From NCBI GenBank assembly GCA_040226215.1, contig JAVKFF010000231.1, forward strand, positions 1 through 64,000: a DNA stretch of 64,000 nt, read 5' to 3'. The translations under genes and the position numbers were made by a program. The stretch is from JAVKFF01 sp040226215. Lineage in GTDB: Bacteria; Pseudomonadota; Alphaproteobacteria; DSM-16000; Inquilinaceae. How positions within the stretch are numbered: the stretch's first letter is position 1; each line of letters starts with the position of its first letter. Under the pieces are notes generated by a model that worked only from the letters and a program-made list of their open reading frames with translations, was not told the origin of the DNA and did no database searches. Shown piece by piece: positions 43,230-52,384 of this stretch.

Positions 43230-43984
43230 CACCTTCCGCTATCGATCTCTCCTTCCTGACGCTCGACCAGCCGGAGAGCCTGGCGGAGCAGGCGCATGCC
43301 CGGCTCGAGCACATGATCGTCACCCTGGACATAGAACCCGGCGCGCGCCTGACCGAGCAGGCCCTGTGCGCCATGCTGGATCTCGGCCGAACGCCGGTGC
43401 GCGAAGCCATTCTGAAGCTCGAGCACGACCAGTTGATCGAGATCAGACCGCGATCCGGCATAAGGGTTACGCCCGTCAGCATGAGCCAGCACCTGCAGAC
43501 CACGGAACTGCGCTTCGTCATCGAGGAACTGATCGTGCGACGCGCCACGAAACTCGCCGAGCCGATCGAGCGCCAGCAGCTTCGCCGGCTGGCGACCGAG
43601 ATGCAGCGGGCCGCGCGCGAGGGCAAGCTGGAGCGCTTCATGGCGATCGACGATGCCTTCAATCGCTTCGAGGCCAAGCTCGCGCGCAACGTACCGGCGG
43701 CGCGCGCGATCGCGCCTCTGCACTCGCTCGCCAGACGATTCGGCGCGCTGCATTTCCGGACCTTCGGCAAATCGCGGCTGATCGGTTCGGCGGACCAGCA
43801 TGCCCGGCTGATGACGAACATCGCCGCGGGCGACGAGAAGGGCGCGGTCGAGGCGCTGGCCGAACTCTTCACCTACTCGAACGAACTCGCCATGGAGCTG
43901 ATCGGCGCCACGGGTGAGGCGAACGACAGCCCCGCACCGAGGGCAAGCAAGAGACAATCAACCGCCAGAGGCGCTCAGCGATGA
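43226..43984 (+). CDS. GntR-family transcriptional regulator (FadR/VanR subfamily)
   Basis: Regulator of 252 aa from ATG 43226, overlapping the TctA stop as ATGA. The winged-helix N-terminus is visible as EPGARLTEQALCAMLDLGRTPVREAILKLE and GIRVTPV; the C-terminal helical FCD domain follows (MAIDDAFNRFEAKLA, DQHARLM). Effectors of FCD regulators are often sugar acids or carboxylates, and the pathway substrate or KDG-type intermediate is the natural inducer here. Likely binds the twin TGATATATCA sites at 40151 and 40190. Confidence 0.92.
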   Translation: MTPSAIDLSFLTLDQPESLAEQAHARLEHMIVTLDIEPGARLTEQALCAMLDLGRTPVREAILKLEHDQLIEIRPRSGIRVTPVSMSQHLQTTELRFVIEELIVRRATKLAEPIERQQLRRLATEMQRAAREGKLERFMAIDDAFNRFEAKLARNVPAARAIAPLHSLARRFGALHFRTFGKSRLIGSADQHARLMTNIAAGDEKGAVEALAELFTYSNELAMELIGATGEANDSPAPRASKRQSTARGAQR

Positions 43985-44787
43985 ATGAAGTCCTGCGATC
44001 CGATCGTGGCCTGACCGCGGATGAAGTCAGTTTCTTCCACGACAACGGCTACCTGGTCGTGCGCAATGTGGTGCCGCGCGATCTGCTCTCGCGTCTGCGG
44101 GTGGAAACGGCCGGGTTGGTCGAGAAGTATCGCGACTACCGCAAGGAGCCGCACATCTACTACGCAACGGTCGAGGCGAAGAGTTTCGAGAGGATGATGG
44201 AGCAGGAGGAATCGGCGGACCCGGCAAACATGCTCCTCTGGCGTATCGACAAGCTCGACGGGCGCCTGGCGAGCATCGACGACCTGCGCGCCTTGCCGTT
44301 CGTTCGCAAGGCCATGGCCGGACTGCTCGGTGATGACGTCATCCACTACAACGAGTCGTTCGTCCTCAAACAGCCGCATCGCGCGCCGCCCGTGCCGTGG
44401 CATCAGGACCCGTCGTTCAAGACGCGGACCTATGACGACCCGATCTCGACCATGGATGTCTATCTCGACGACGCGGACGAGGAGAACGGCTGCATCTGGG
44501 TGGTTCCGGCCTCTCACAAGCGGGGGACGATCAATACCGACGCGTTGATGGCGCGGCACGGCTTCGACATCCCGGGTGCCATCCCGGTTCGCATGCGGGC
44601 GGGCGACGTTGCGTTTCACAACAATGGTTGCCTGCACGGCAGCCGGGCGAACCGCTCCGAGCGCATGCGCCGGATCATCTACCTGGCCTTCCAGACCCGC
44701 CGTCAGGCCGCGGCGACCGGTCACTATTCCGCAGAAGACCTCGAGCAGTTCCGGCGCCGCTTCGAGACGCTCGGCGGCGCCAAGTAA
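43981..44787 (+). CDS. Phytanoyl-CoA dioxygenase family oxygenase (Fe(II)/2-oxoglutarate type)
   Basis: PhyH-fold dioxygenase of 268 aa. The iron ligands are His141 and Asp143 in PWHQDPSF and the distal His219 in CLHGSRANRS, followed by Arg residues that could hold 2-oxoglutarate. It hydroxylates or demethylates a substrate using 2-oxoglutarate and O2. Such genes are unusual inside a sugar-acid operon, which suggests the imported molecule carries a group (for example O-alkyl, N-alkyl or phosphonate) that is removed first. It overlaps the GntR gene by four bases. Confidence 0.88.
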   Translation: MNEVLRSDRGLTADEVSFFHDNGYLVVRNVVPRDLLSRLRVETAGLVEKYRDYRKEPHIYYATVEAKSFERMMEQEESADPANMLLWRIDKLDGRLASIDDLRALPFVRKAMAGLLGDDVIHYNESFVLKQPHRAPPVPWHQDPSFKTRTYDDPISTMDVYLDDADEENGCIWVVPASHKRGTINTDALMARHGFDIPGAIPVRMRAGDVAFHNNGCLHGSRANRSERMRRIIYLAFQTRRQAAATGHYSAEDLEQFRRRFETLGGAK

Positions 44788-44792
44788 CCGCG

Positions 44793-45992
44793 ATGCGGAT
44801 CGTCGCGCTCGAGACGCTCTATCACCGCAGCCGTCCCAACGTAGTCTACCTGCGTCTGGAGACGGATGACGGGATTGTCGGACTGGGTGAAACCTTCTAC
44901 GGCGGCGAGGCCGTCGCGGCGTATGCCCATGAGGCCATCGCGCCGTTGCTTCTCGGCGTCGATCCGCTGTGCAGGCAGGCGATCAACCACACGCTGCTTC
45001 CTTATGTCGGCCGGCGCTCGGCGGGCGTGGAGATGCGCGGCGTCTCCGCCGTCGACATGGCCCTGTGGGATATCGCCGGACAGGCTTCCAGCCAGTCCCT
45101 GGTGACGATGCTTGGCGGCGCCGCCAGAGACCGGGTGCCGGCCTACAACACCTGCGCCGGGGACGACTACGTCCGCGCCACGCAGCGCGTCGATGCCAGC
45201 AACTGGGGTTTGCAGGCTGGCGGAAGGTACGACGATCTGCGGGGATTTCTCGAGCGACCGGGGGAGCTGGCGGCCAGCCTCGTCGAGGACGGCTTCCATG
45301 GCATGAAGGTCTGGCCATTCGACCAGGCCGCCCGGGAAGGCAACGGACAGGATATATCGCGCGGTGCGCTGAAGGCCGGATGCGGCATCCTGGCGGCGAT
45401 TCGCGAGGCGGTCGGCGACCGCATCGAACTGCTTTTGGAAATGCATGGCCTGTGGAGCCTGCCGGCGGCCTGCCGGATCGCCGAGGCGGCGGCCGAGTTC
45501 CGTCCCTACTGGTTCGAGGATCCGATCCAGCCGGACAACGCCCGGGCGCTGGCCTCCTTCCGCCAGCACGCGCCGTCCTGGACAGCCGCCAGCGAGATGC
45601 TGACGGGCGTCCCGGCCTACCTGGAGTTCATGGCCGCTGGTGCAATGGATGTCGCCATCGTCGATATCGGTTGGTGCGGTGGGTTGACCGAGGCCGTGAA
45701 GATTGCCGCCCTGGCGGAGGCGCACGCGATCCCGATCACGCCGCATGACTGCACCGGCCCTGTGCAATTGTGCGTCGCCGTGGCCTTCAGCGCGACACAG
45801 CGCAACGCGCTGGCGCAGGAGATGGTCAGGGCCTTCTATCGCGGCTGGTATGCCGACTTCGTCACGGATCTGCCGCCGTTCGAGGACGGCCACCTGACGC
45901 CGCTCTCCGGACCGGGTCTCGGCACCGCGCTGTCCGAGCAGTTCCTTGCCGATCCACAGGTCGTTCGACGCCGGAGTTGTCTCCAGCGATGA
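44793..45992 (+). CDS. Enolase-superfamily acid-sugar dehydratase (D-galactonate dehydratase-like)
   Basis: 399 aa from ATG 44793, 5 bp after the dioxygenase. Metal ligands are Glu216 (LLEMHG), Glu242 (FEDP) and Glu268 (SEML), with candidate bases His218 and His318 (TPHDCTGP). The two His residues are exactly 100 apart and the ligands 26 apart, the same spacing I recall for D-galactonate dehydratase (Asp183, Glu209, Glu235; His185, His285). It would dehydrate a sugar acid to a 2-keto-3-deoxy acid. Downstream DgoK/DgoA-like genes support a galactonate-like route; other hexonates are not excluded. Confidence 0.85.
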   Translation: MRIVALETLYHRSRPNVVYLRLETDDGIVGLGETFYGGEAVAAYAHEAIAPLLLGVDPLCRQAINHTLLPYVGRRSAGVEMRGVSAVDMALWDIAGQASSQSLVTMLGGAARDRVPAYNTCAGDDYVRATQRVDASNWGLQAGGRYDDLRGFLERPGELAASLVEDGFHGMKVWPFDQAAREGNGQDISRGALKAGCGILAAIREAVGDRIELLLEMHGLWSLPAACRIAEAAAEFRPYWFEDPIQPDNARALASFRQHAPSWTAASEMLTGVPAYLEFMAAGAMDVAIVDIGWCGGLTEAVKIAALAEAHAIPITPHDCTGPVQLCVAVAFSATQRNALAQEMVRAFYRGWYADFVTDLPPFEDGHLTPLSGPGLGTALSEQFLADPQVVRRRSCLQR

Positions 45993-46984
45993 CGGGCGGC
46001 AGGCATATCGTCCTCTACGGCCGCCCGGTGATCGGCCGGGCCGGCTGGCTGGAGCAGGCGCTCGGTCCGGCCTGGTCGATCGAGACGCTCGACTACGCCG
46101 CCCCGCGTGCGGCGAGGGAGGCTGCCTTCGTGCAGGCCGACGCGGTCGTGTGCGTCCGCTACGACGCGTCGGTGCCGCCCGCGCCCCGCCTGCGTCTGGT
46201 GCAGGTTCCCGGCGTCGGCACCGACGAGATCGATCTCGAGGTGCTGCCGGGAACCGCGACGCTGTGCAATGTCCGGGGGCATGGCCCGGGCGCCGCTGAG
46301 TTCGTGATCCTGCACCTGCTGGAGTGGCGCCAGCGCAGCCGCGACGCCGAGGCGAGCTTCCGGAAGGGCAGCTGGGAGGCGTCCAGTCGTTTCGGCGCGC
46401 CGCCGCGCGGCGAACTGTTTGGCGCGACTGTCACGCTGATCGGCTATGGCGAGATCGGCCGGGCGCTTGCCGACAGGCTGGAGCCCTTTGGTGTTCGCCT
46501 GCGCGTCGCCAACCGCTCGGCGCTTGCCGACGCCGCGCGATTCGATCGCACCGGCGGTCTTGATCAGGTCGCCGAGCTGGTCGACGGCGCGGATTTCGCC
46601 GTGGTCTGCGTCGCGTTGACCGCGGAGACGCGGGGGCTGGTCGGTGAGGACGTTCTGATGCGCCTCGGTCCAAACGGCGTGTTGGTCAACATCGCGAGGG
46701 GCCCGGTCGTCGACGAGGCGGCGCTTTATGCTGCGCTTCGCGAGGGCCGTCTCGGTGGCGCGGTGATCGACGTGTGGTACCGTTATCCCGAGGCGGAGGA
46801 CCCGGACCAGTCACCGGCGCATCACCCCTTCGGCACGCTGGGCAATGTCGTGATGACACCCCATGTCAGCGGCTGGACCGAGGGCACGGTCGCCCGCCGC
46901 TGGGCGGACATCCTGACCAATCTCAGGCAGCTCGAGACGGGGGGCGACTTCATCAATGTGGTTCGCCGGGCGCGCCCAGCATGA
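45989..46984 (+). CDS. D-isomer-specific 2-hydroxyacid dehydrogenase
   Basis: NAD(P)-dependent dehydrogenase, 331 aa from ATG 45989 (ATGA overlap with the dehydratase stop). The Rossmann motif is GYGEIG at 152-157. Arg237 in NIARGPVVDE and His292 in TPHVSGWT are catalytic. It probably interconverts a 2-keto acid and a D-2-hydroxy acid, or oxidises a sugar acid to a keto-sugar acid. The usual catalytic-site Glu region reads DVWYRYPEAED, as seen in phosphoglycerate/glyoxylate reductase-like members. Exact substrate unknown. Confidence 0.9.
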   Translation: MTGGRHIVLYGRPVIGRAGWLEQALGPAWSIETLDYAAPRAAREAAFVQADAVVCVRYDASVPPAPRLRLVQVPGVGTDEIDLEVLPGTATLCNVRGHGPGAAEFVILHLLEWRQRSRDAEASFRKGSWEASSRFGAPPRGELFGATVTLIGYGEIGRALADRLEPFGVRLRVANRSALADAARFDRTGGLDQVAELVDGADFAVVCVALTAETRGLVGEDVLMRLGPNGVLVNIARGPVVDEAALYAALREGRLGGAVIDVWYRYPEAEDPDQSPAHHPFGTLGNVVMTPHVSGWTEGTVARRWADILTNLRQLETGGDFINVVRRARPA

Positions 46985-47901
46985 CGACCGCGACCGGCGA
47001 CGGCGGCATCCATCCCGTGCTCTACGCCCTGTTCGACAGGCAGGGCGAGCTGGACCGGGGCGCGATGCGCGCGCAGGCGGAGATCTGCCTGTCGATGGGG
47101 GCGGCGGGGATCGTCGTGCTCGGCCTGGCGACGGAGGTCCGCTCGCTTGCGCCGGCGGAACGGCATCGGCTGGTGGAATGGATCGGCGCCGACATCGCCG
47201 GCCGGGTGCCCTTCGTCGTGACCATCTTCGAGAACGCGCCCGAGGCGCAGCTCGAGGCCGCGCGTCATGCCGCCGATCACGGTGCGGACTGGGTCGTCTA
47301 TCAGCCGCCAGGGCAGAGCGATCTCCCGCTGGAGCAAGCGTTCGACCGGGTTCTCGCCCGGTCGCCACTTCCCGCGGCGATCCAGAATGCCCCGGGCTTC
47401 ATTGGCCGTGGATTGGACATCGACCAGATCCTTGCCCTTGCGTCCCGCCACGCGGCTTTCCGTCGGATAAAGCAGGAGGTCTCGGCGGTGGACACCGCCG
47501 AACTCATCGACCGGCTCGAGGGCAGGCTGGCGGTCTTTTCCGGGCGTGGCGGCATCGAGTTGATCGACTGCTGGAAGGCCGGAACCGTCGGCCACGTGCC
47601 GGCGCCGGAATATGCCGACCGGCTCATCGGCATCTGGCGCCTTCTGGTGGCAGGGGATGAGGCGGGCGCGATGGACGAGTATGAGCGCGTCCTGCCGCTC
47701 GCCACCTTCGTCCTGCAGTCCATCGACAGCCTGCTCACCTACGGCAAGCTGCTGTTGTGCGCCCGACACGGGCTTCCCTATCATTTGCGCCAGCCGCAGC
47801 TGCGCATTACCCGCTTCGGGCTGGACCGTCTGACAGCGCACGCGGCGCGCGCCGGTATCGCCGTCGACCTCGAGCGCGCGATCACGGATCCGGTCCGATG
47901 A
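46981..47901 (+). CDS. DapA/NAL-family Schiff-base aldolase or dehydratase, atypical
   Basis: TIM-barrel lyase of 306 aa. The Schiff-base Lys164 is in FRRIKQE. The conserved Tyr of YNxP is missing: the segment reads AIQNAPG, with Gln135 in its place, and the GTTGE oxyanion motif reads LATEVRS. Loss of the Tyr is unusual in this superfamily and points to an altered chemistry or substrate. A role in cleaving or dehydrating a keto-deoxy sugar acid is plausible from context. Overlaps neighbours on both sides by four bases. Confidence 0.8.
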   Translation: MTTATGDGGIHPVLYALFDRQGELDRGAMRAQAEICLSMGAAGIVVLGLATEVRSLAPAERHRLVEWIGADIAGRVPFVVTIFENAPEAQLEAARHAADHGADWVVYQPPGQSDLPLEQAFDRVLARSPLPAAIQNAPGFIGRGLDIDQILALASRHAAFRRIKQEVSAVDTAELIDRLEGRLAVFSGRGGIELIDCWKAGTVGHVPAPEYADRLIGIWRLLVAGDEAGAMDEYERVLPLATFVLQSIDSLLTYGKLLLCARHGLPYHLRQPQLRITRFGLDRLTAHAARAGIAVDLERAITDPVR

Positions 47902-48896
47902 CGTCGCTGCCGATCGGCATCCAGGCGAACGGCATTCGCCACCGCGCCAGCGATCCCCCGCCCGATATCCTCGACCAGTTCAAGATGGTTCGGGATTGCG
48001 GGCTGTTCGACTATGTCGAGAAGACACCTGGGCCGGACGAGGTCGACAGCTATCTTCGCGCGGCCGACCACACCGGCATCCCGCTGCGCTGCGGCGGCTG
48101 GTACTACACCCTTGGCCGGGACGAGGGTCTGTTGCGCGATCATCTCGATCTCGCCGGGCGGTGCGGTATGGCTTTGCACAACATCCAGGTCCTGGCCACC
48201 GACGCCGCCGGGCGGCCGGTCGACGACGCGCGCCTCGTGGAGGCCTATGTTCAGGCGATGGATCGGGCCGCCGATATCGGCGTCGAGATCGCTTTCGAGG
48301 TGCATGTCAACATGTGGTCGGAGGATTTCCGCCGCGTCGCACCCGTGGCGCGGGCGGTCGAGGCACGTGGCCGCCCGTTCCGGCTCACCCTCGACCACTC
48401 GCATGTCATCTTCAAGATCGACCACCCCGAGGAACAGGAGGTGGGCGGTATCCGGGAAGATGTCGAGGCGGGGAAGCTGGTGCTCGACCCCGATCTCCCC
48501 GGTGCCGTCACCACGCAATGGATCGAGGCCAATTGGGTCGCGCACGCCCATGCCCGCCCGGTCATCCCCAACAACCCACGGAACTGGGCATTTCTCGATG
48601 CCGATGGCCGGCCGGGACGGGGCATCCAGTATCCCTTCGCGGCCCCGCCGGACGGTGCGTTTGACGGGCCGTGGCAGGGCGACCGCCTCACGCCGTGGAA
48701 ACGCGTCATCCGGCAGCTTCTCGACTGGCACGCGCAGAGACCCGACAGTCCGCTGGGCCAGATCACCACAGAGTACATTCCCGGTCCCGATTACGGCGCT
48801 GGCACGCGCTACTCGCTGTTCGAGCAATCACAGGCCTGTGCGGCCTGGCTGCGGGAGGAGTGGCGACTTCGCGCGGCGGACGGCACGGATGGCTGA
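47898..48896 (+). CDS. Xylose-isomerase-like TIM-barrel protein
   Basis: 332-aa protein of the AP-endonuclease-2/sugar-isomerase fold. Candidate metal-binding positions are in FEVHVNMW, LTLDHSHV, VAHAHARPV and TEYIPG, in the order expected along the barrel. It may be a sugar or keto-acid epimerase/isomerase for the sugar-acid route. No specific subfamily was recognised. Start by ATGA overlap with the aldolase; the stop overlaps the kinase start by 8 bases. Confidence 0.75.
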   Translation: MTSLPIGIQANGIRHRASDPPPDILDQFKMVRDCGLFDYVEKTPGPDEVDSYLRAADHTGIPLRCGGWYYTLGRDEGLLRDHLDLAGRCGMALHNIQVLATDAAGRPVDDARLVEAYVQAMDRAADIGVEIAFEVHVNMWSEDFRRVAPVARAVEARGRPFRLTLDHSHVIFKIDHPEEQEVGGIREDVEAGKLVLDPDLPGAVTTQWIEANWVAHAHARPVIPNNPRNWAFLDADGRPGRGIQYPFAAPPDGAFDGPWQGDRLTPWKRVIRQLLDWHAQRPDSPLGQITTEYIPGPDYGAGTRYSLFEQSQACAAWLREEWRLRAADGTDG

Positions 48897-49782
48897 GCCC
48901 GGCCTCATCCTGGTGGACTGGGGAACGAGCCGGCGCCGAGCCTGGCTCGTGACGCGGGACGGGGAGACCCTCGATCGGCGCGAGGACGAAGCCGGTATGC
49001 TCTCGCTGCCACCCGATGGCTTCGCCCCTTCCTTCGACGGGCTCGCGGCCGGCTGGCCCGCCTGTCCCGTCCTGCTCGCCGGCATGGTCGGCGCCCGCCA
49101 GGGCTGGGTCGAGGCGCCCTATCTCGACTGTCCAACGACCCTGTCTGGCCTGGCCGAACGCCTGACGCCCGTGCCCGGCCGCGACCATGCGTGGATCGTC
49201 CCCGGCCTGCGCTATCGCGATGGCGCGGGCGGGATCGATGTCCTGCGTGGCGAGGAGGTGCAGGTGTGCGGCACACTCGCCTCAGCCCAGGCCTTCGACC
49301 TGCTGATCCTGCCCGGAACCCATTGCAAATGGGTCGAGATCGACGTTGGCCGTGTCATCTCGTTCCGAACCTACATGACGGGCGAGTTCTACGACCTGCT
49401 GATGAAGCACGGCTCGATCGGCCGTGCCGCCGACGGGCAGCGCGACGATGCCGCGGCGTACGAGACGGGACTTCGTCTCGGCGGTGCGACCGGCGACACG
49501 CTCGGTCGTCTCTTCGCGGTAAGAGCAGCCTGCGTCGGGGGCGACCTGGTGCCGGCATCCGTCGCCGCCATGCTGTCCGGATTGCTGATCGGCCGCGAGG
49601 TGGCGGATGCCCTCGACGGTAGCCATCCGACAGGGCGCGTCGCCATCATCGGACGTGGGGATCTCGCCCGGCAGTATCGACTGGCGCTGGAGAACCGGGG
49701 TATCGATGCGGCTGTCATCGATGGCGAAATCGCACGCGACGGCCTGCTGGCGATCGCCCGGGAGCGGGGAATGCTGCGATGA
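48889..49782 (+). CDS. dgoK: 2-dehydro-3-deoxygalactonokinase
   Basis: Kinase of 297 aa from ATG 48889. The N-terminus LILVDWGTSRRRAWLV and the LLAGMVGARQGW, GTHCKWVE and YMTGEFYDLL motifs are characteristic of DgoK. It phosphorylates 2-keto-3-deoxygalactonate at C6 with ATP. Immediately followed by DgoA, with a 4-base overlap, as in galactonate operons. Its presence is the best evidence that the upstream dehydratase yields a galacto-configured keto-deoxy acid. Confidence 0.9.
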   Translation: MAEPGLILVDWGTSRRRAWLVTRDGETLDRREDEAGMLSLPPDGFAPSFDGLAAGWPACPVLLAGMVGARQGWVEAPYLDCPTTLSGLAERLTPVPGRDHAWIVPGLRYRDGAGGIDVLRGEEVQVCGTLASAQAFDLLILPGTHCKWVEIDVGRVISFRTYMTGEFYDLLMKHGSIGRAADGQRDDAAAYETGLRLGGATGDTLGRLFAVRAACVGGDLVPASVAAMLSGLLIGREVADALDGSHPTGRVAIIGRGDLARQYRLALENRGIDAAVIDGEIARDGLLAIARERGMLR

Positions 49783-50402
49783 GCCGGGACGCATTCCGAT
49801 CGGCCTTCGCCGCGATGCCGGTCATCGCCATCCTGCGCGGAATCCTTCCCGACGAGGTGGTTCCGGTGGTCGCCGCCCTTGCCCGGGCCGGGATTCGCCT
49901 GGCCGAGATTCCACTCAATTCCCCCGATCCGTTCGAGAGCATTTCCCGGGCGGCCGCGGTCGACGAGATCGTGGTCGGCGCCGGAACGGTTCTGACCGCG
50001 GCGGCGTTCGAGACGGCGTTCGATACCGGCGCCGCCTTCGTGGTCGCGCCCAACGCCGATCGCCGCGTGCTGGCCGCGGCGCGCGCGAAGAGGCTGCCGG
50101 CACTGCCGGGCGTCGCCACGCCGACGGAGGCGTTCGAGGCCATCGAGGCCGGCGCTTGGGGGCTCAAGCTGTTCCCTGGCGAAGTGATCGGGCCGGCGGG
50201 CCTCAAGGCCTGGAAGGCGGTCATGCCGAGCGCGATCCCGCTGATCGCCGTCGGCGGGGTTGATCTGAAATCAGTGGAGGCCTGGCGGGCTGCTGGCGCG
50301 GATGGCATCGGCGTCGGCGGCGCGCTTTATCGGCCCGGGGCAACGCCGGCATCGGTCGAGCGCGCTGCCCGCGCCCTGATCGGCGCCTGGCAGGAACTTT
50401 AG
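49779..50402 (+). CDS. dgoA: 2-dehydro-3-deoxy-6-phosphogalactonate aldolase
   Basis: Class I aldolase, 207 aa. Schiff-base Lys130 in WGLKLFPGE and Glu43 in AEIPLNS; the MPVIAILRG start and VVGAGTVL, APNAD, GVATPTE motifs match KDPGal aldolases. It splits KDPGal to pyruvate and glyceraldehyde 3-phosphate, ending the DeLey-Doudoroff pathway. It starts within the DgoK stop and ends 14 bp before the dehydratase gene. Confidence 0.92.
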   Translation: MSRDAFRSAFAAMPVIAILRGILPDEVVPVVAALARAGIRLAEIPLNSPDPFESISRAAAVDEIVVGAGTVLTAAAFETAFDTGAAFVVAPNADRRVLAAARAKRLPALPGVATPTEAFEAIEAGAWGLKLFPGEVIGPAGLKAWKAVMPSAIPLIAVGGVDLKSVEAWRAAGADGIGVGGALYRPGATPASVERAARALIGAWQEL

Positions 50403-50416
50403 GGGAGAGCGAGGCG

Positions 50417-52141
50417 ATGGCGGCGACAAGGCGACGGTCTCAGGCCTGGTTCGGTGGCCTGAACAAGGACGGGTTCATCCACCGGAGCTGGATGCGCAAC
50501 AGCGGCATCCCGGAACACGCCTTTGACGGTCGGCCGATCATCGGCATCTGCAACACCTATTCCGAGCTCACCCCGTGCAACGCGCATTTCCGTGGGCTCG
50601 CGGAGGCGGTGAAACGCGGCGTGATCGAGGCTGGCGGCTGGCCGCTCGAGTTCCCGGTCTTTTCCTGCGGGGAGTCGAATTTGCGGCCGACCGCCATGCT
50701 GTTCCGCAACCTCGCCTCGATGGACGTGGAGGAGGCGATCCGCGGCAACCCCCTCGACGGCGTGGTGCTCATGGTCGGCTGCGACAAGACCACGCCCTCG
50801 CTGCTCATGGGCGCGGCGAGCTGCGACGTGCCGACCATCGCCCTGTCAGGCGGTCCCATGCTCAACGGGCGCTATCGCGGCCGGGTACTCGGCTCCGGCA
50901 CCGATGTCTGGCGGCTGTCGGAGGAGTTCCGCGCGGGTACCATCTCCGCCGAGGATTTCTCGGAGGCCGAGGCGGCCATGAGCCGCTCGGCCGGACACTG
51001 CATGACCATGGGGACCGCCTCCACCATGGCCTGCGTGGTCGAGGCCCTGGGCGTCGGCCTGCCCGGCAACGCCGCCTATCCCGCGGTTGATGCGCGCCGC
51101 GCCGCCCTCGCCCACCAGGTCGGGCGGCGCGCCGTCGCGCTCGTCGAGGAGGATGTCCGGCTGTCGCGCATCCTGACCCGCGACGCCTTCCGCAATGCCA
51201 TCAGGACGGTGGCGGCCATCGGCGGGTCGACGAATGCCGTGGTGCACCTGCTGGCGATCGCTGGCCGCATCGGCGTCGAGCTCTCGCTCGACGACTGGGA
51301 TGCCTGGGGGCGGGATGTGCCGACGCTCGTCGACCTGATGCCCTCTGGCCGGTTCCTGATGGAGGAGTTCTGCTACGCCGGCGGCATTCCAGCATTGCTG
51401 AGGCGGCTGGACGAGGCCGGGCTGCTGGCCGGCGATGCGCTGACGGTCAGCGGCCGGACGGTGGCCGAGAACATCGCCGCAGCGCAGGTGTTCGATGACG
51501 AGGTCATCCGCCCGCTGGACAAGCCGCTGGTCTCCGACGGCGGTCTTGCCGTGCTGCGCGGCAATCTCGCCCCGGACGGTGCCATCCTCAAGCCGTCGGC
51601 GGCAACGCCGGACCTGCTGGTGCATGACGGACCGGCGCTGGTCTTCGACTCGGTCGAGGAATTGCGCGCGCGCCTCGACGACCCGGACCTGCCGGTGACC
51701 ATGGATACGGTCCTGGTGCTGCGGAATTGCGGGCCGAAGGGATATCCGGGCATGGCCGAGGTCGGGAACATGCCGATCCCCGGCAAACTGCTGAAGGCCG
51801 GCGTACGCGACATGGTCCGGATATCCGATGCCCGCATGAGCGGCACCGCCTACGGCACCGTGGTCCTCCACGTCGCGCCGGAGGCGACAGTGGGCGGACC
51901 GCTGGCGCTCGTCCGAACCGGCGACCGGATCCGGCTCGACGTGCCCGCGCGGCGCCTGGACTTGTTGGTCGACGAAGCGGAGCTGGAAGCCAGGCGCACT
52001 GCGTGGCGGCCACCGCCGCCCGTCGCGGTCGGCGGGTACCAGGGTCTCTACGTAAGACACGTCCTGCAGGCCGATCGCGGCGCCGATCTTGACTTTCTCG
52101 TCGGCTGTCGCGGCGCGGAAGTACCACGGGAGTCGCATTAG
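50417..52141 (+). CDS. IlvD/Edd-family sugar-acid dehydratase (arabinonate/xylonate dehydratase-like)
   Basis: Iron-sulphur dehydratase, 574 aa. Cluster Cys residues Cys54 (TPCN), Cys122 (GCDKTTP) and Cys195 (GHCMTMGTAS) have the same relative spacing as in L-arabinonate dehydratase (Cys59, 127, 200 from memory); Lys124 is the expected carbamylated magnesium ligand. It acts on a pentonate or hexonate. A second sugar-acid dehydratase next to the enolase-type one suggests that two stereoisomers, or a pentose acid and a hexose acid, enter the pathway. A GGGGAGAGCGAGG ribosome site precedes the ATG. Last gene of the operon. Confidence 0.9.
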   Translation: MAATRRRSQAWFGGLNKDGFIHRSWMRNSGIPEHAFDGRPIIGICNTYSELTPCNAHFRGLAEAVKRGVIEAGGWPLEFPVFSCGESNLRPTAMLFRNLASMDVEEAIRGNPLDGVVLMVGCDKTTPSLLMGAASCDVPTIALSGGPMLNGRYRGRVLGSGTDVWRLSEEFRAGTISAEDFSEAEAAMSRSAGHCMTMGTASTMACVVEALGVGLPGNAAYPAVDARRAALAHQVGRRAVALVEEDVRLSRILTRDAFRNAIRTVAAIGGSTNAVVHLLAIAGRIGVELSLDDWDAWGRDVPTLVDLMPSGRFLMEEFCYAGGIPALLRRLDEAGLLAGDALTVSGRTVAENIAAAQVFDDEVIRPLDKPLVSDGGLAVLRGNLAPDGAILKPSAATPDLLVHDGPALVFDSVEELRARLDDPDLPVTMDTVLVLRNCGPKGYPGMAEVGNMPIPGKLLKAGVRDMVRISDARMSGTAYGTVVLHVAPEATVGGPLALVRTGDRIRLDVPARRLDLLVDEAELEARRTAWRPPPPVAVGGYQGLYVRHVLQADRGADLDFLVGCRGAEVPRESH

Positions 52142-52290
52142 CGCCCGTGCCGGATGCCCGCCGAATTCCCGGGTGGGACGGATGCCACGAAAAAGCGCCC
52201 GGGCAGGCGCATCACTACCTTCGACCGGAGTGGCGTCGTCCTGGGAAACCGCCCCGCCGCCGTGTCGGCATCGGGGCTTCTCCAGTCAGA

Positions 52291-52334
52291 CATTCCGATC
52301 GGATTTCTCGGTGCAGTCCGATCCGACCGGAATG
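52291..52334 (+). terminator. Putative hairpin downstream of the sugar-acid operon
   Basis: CATTCCGATCGGAT (52291-52304) pairs with ATCCGACCGGAATG (52321-52334), 13 of 14 positions, with a 16-nt loop, 150 bp after the dehydratase stop. No T-run follows, so it could be a Rho-dependent or processing site rather than an intrinsic terminator. The rest of 52142-52384 holds no supportable gene. Confidence 0.4.
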
Positions 52335-52384
52335 ACTTCCATGCTGACCTTGCGCCCGGTTGTGTGATGCGGGCGCGCTCGTGC

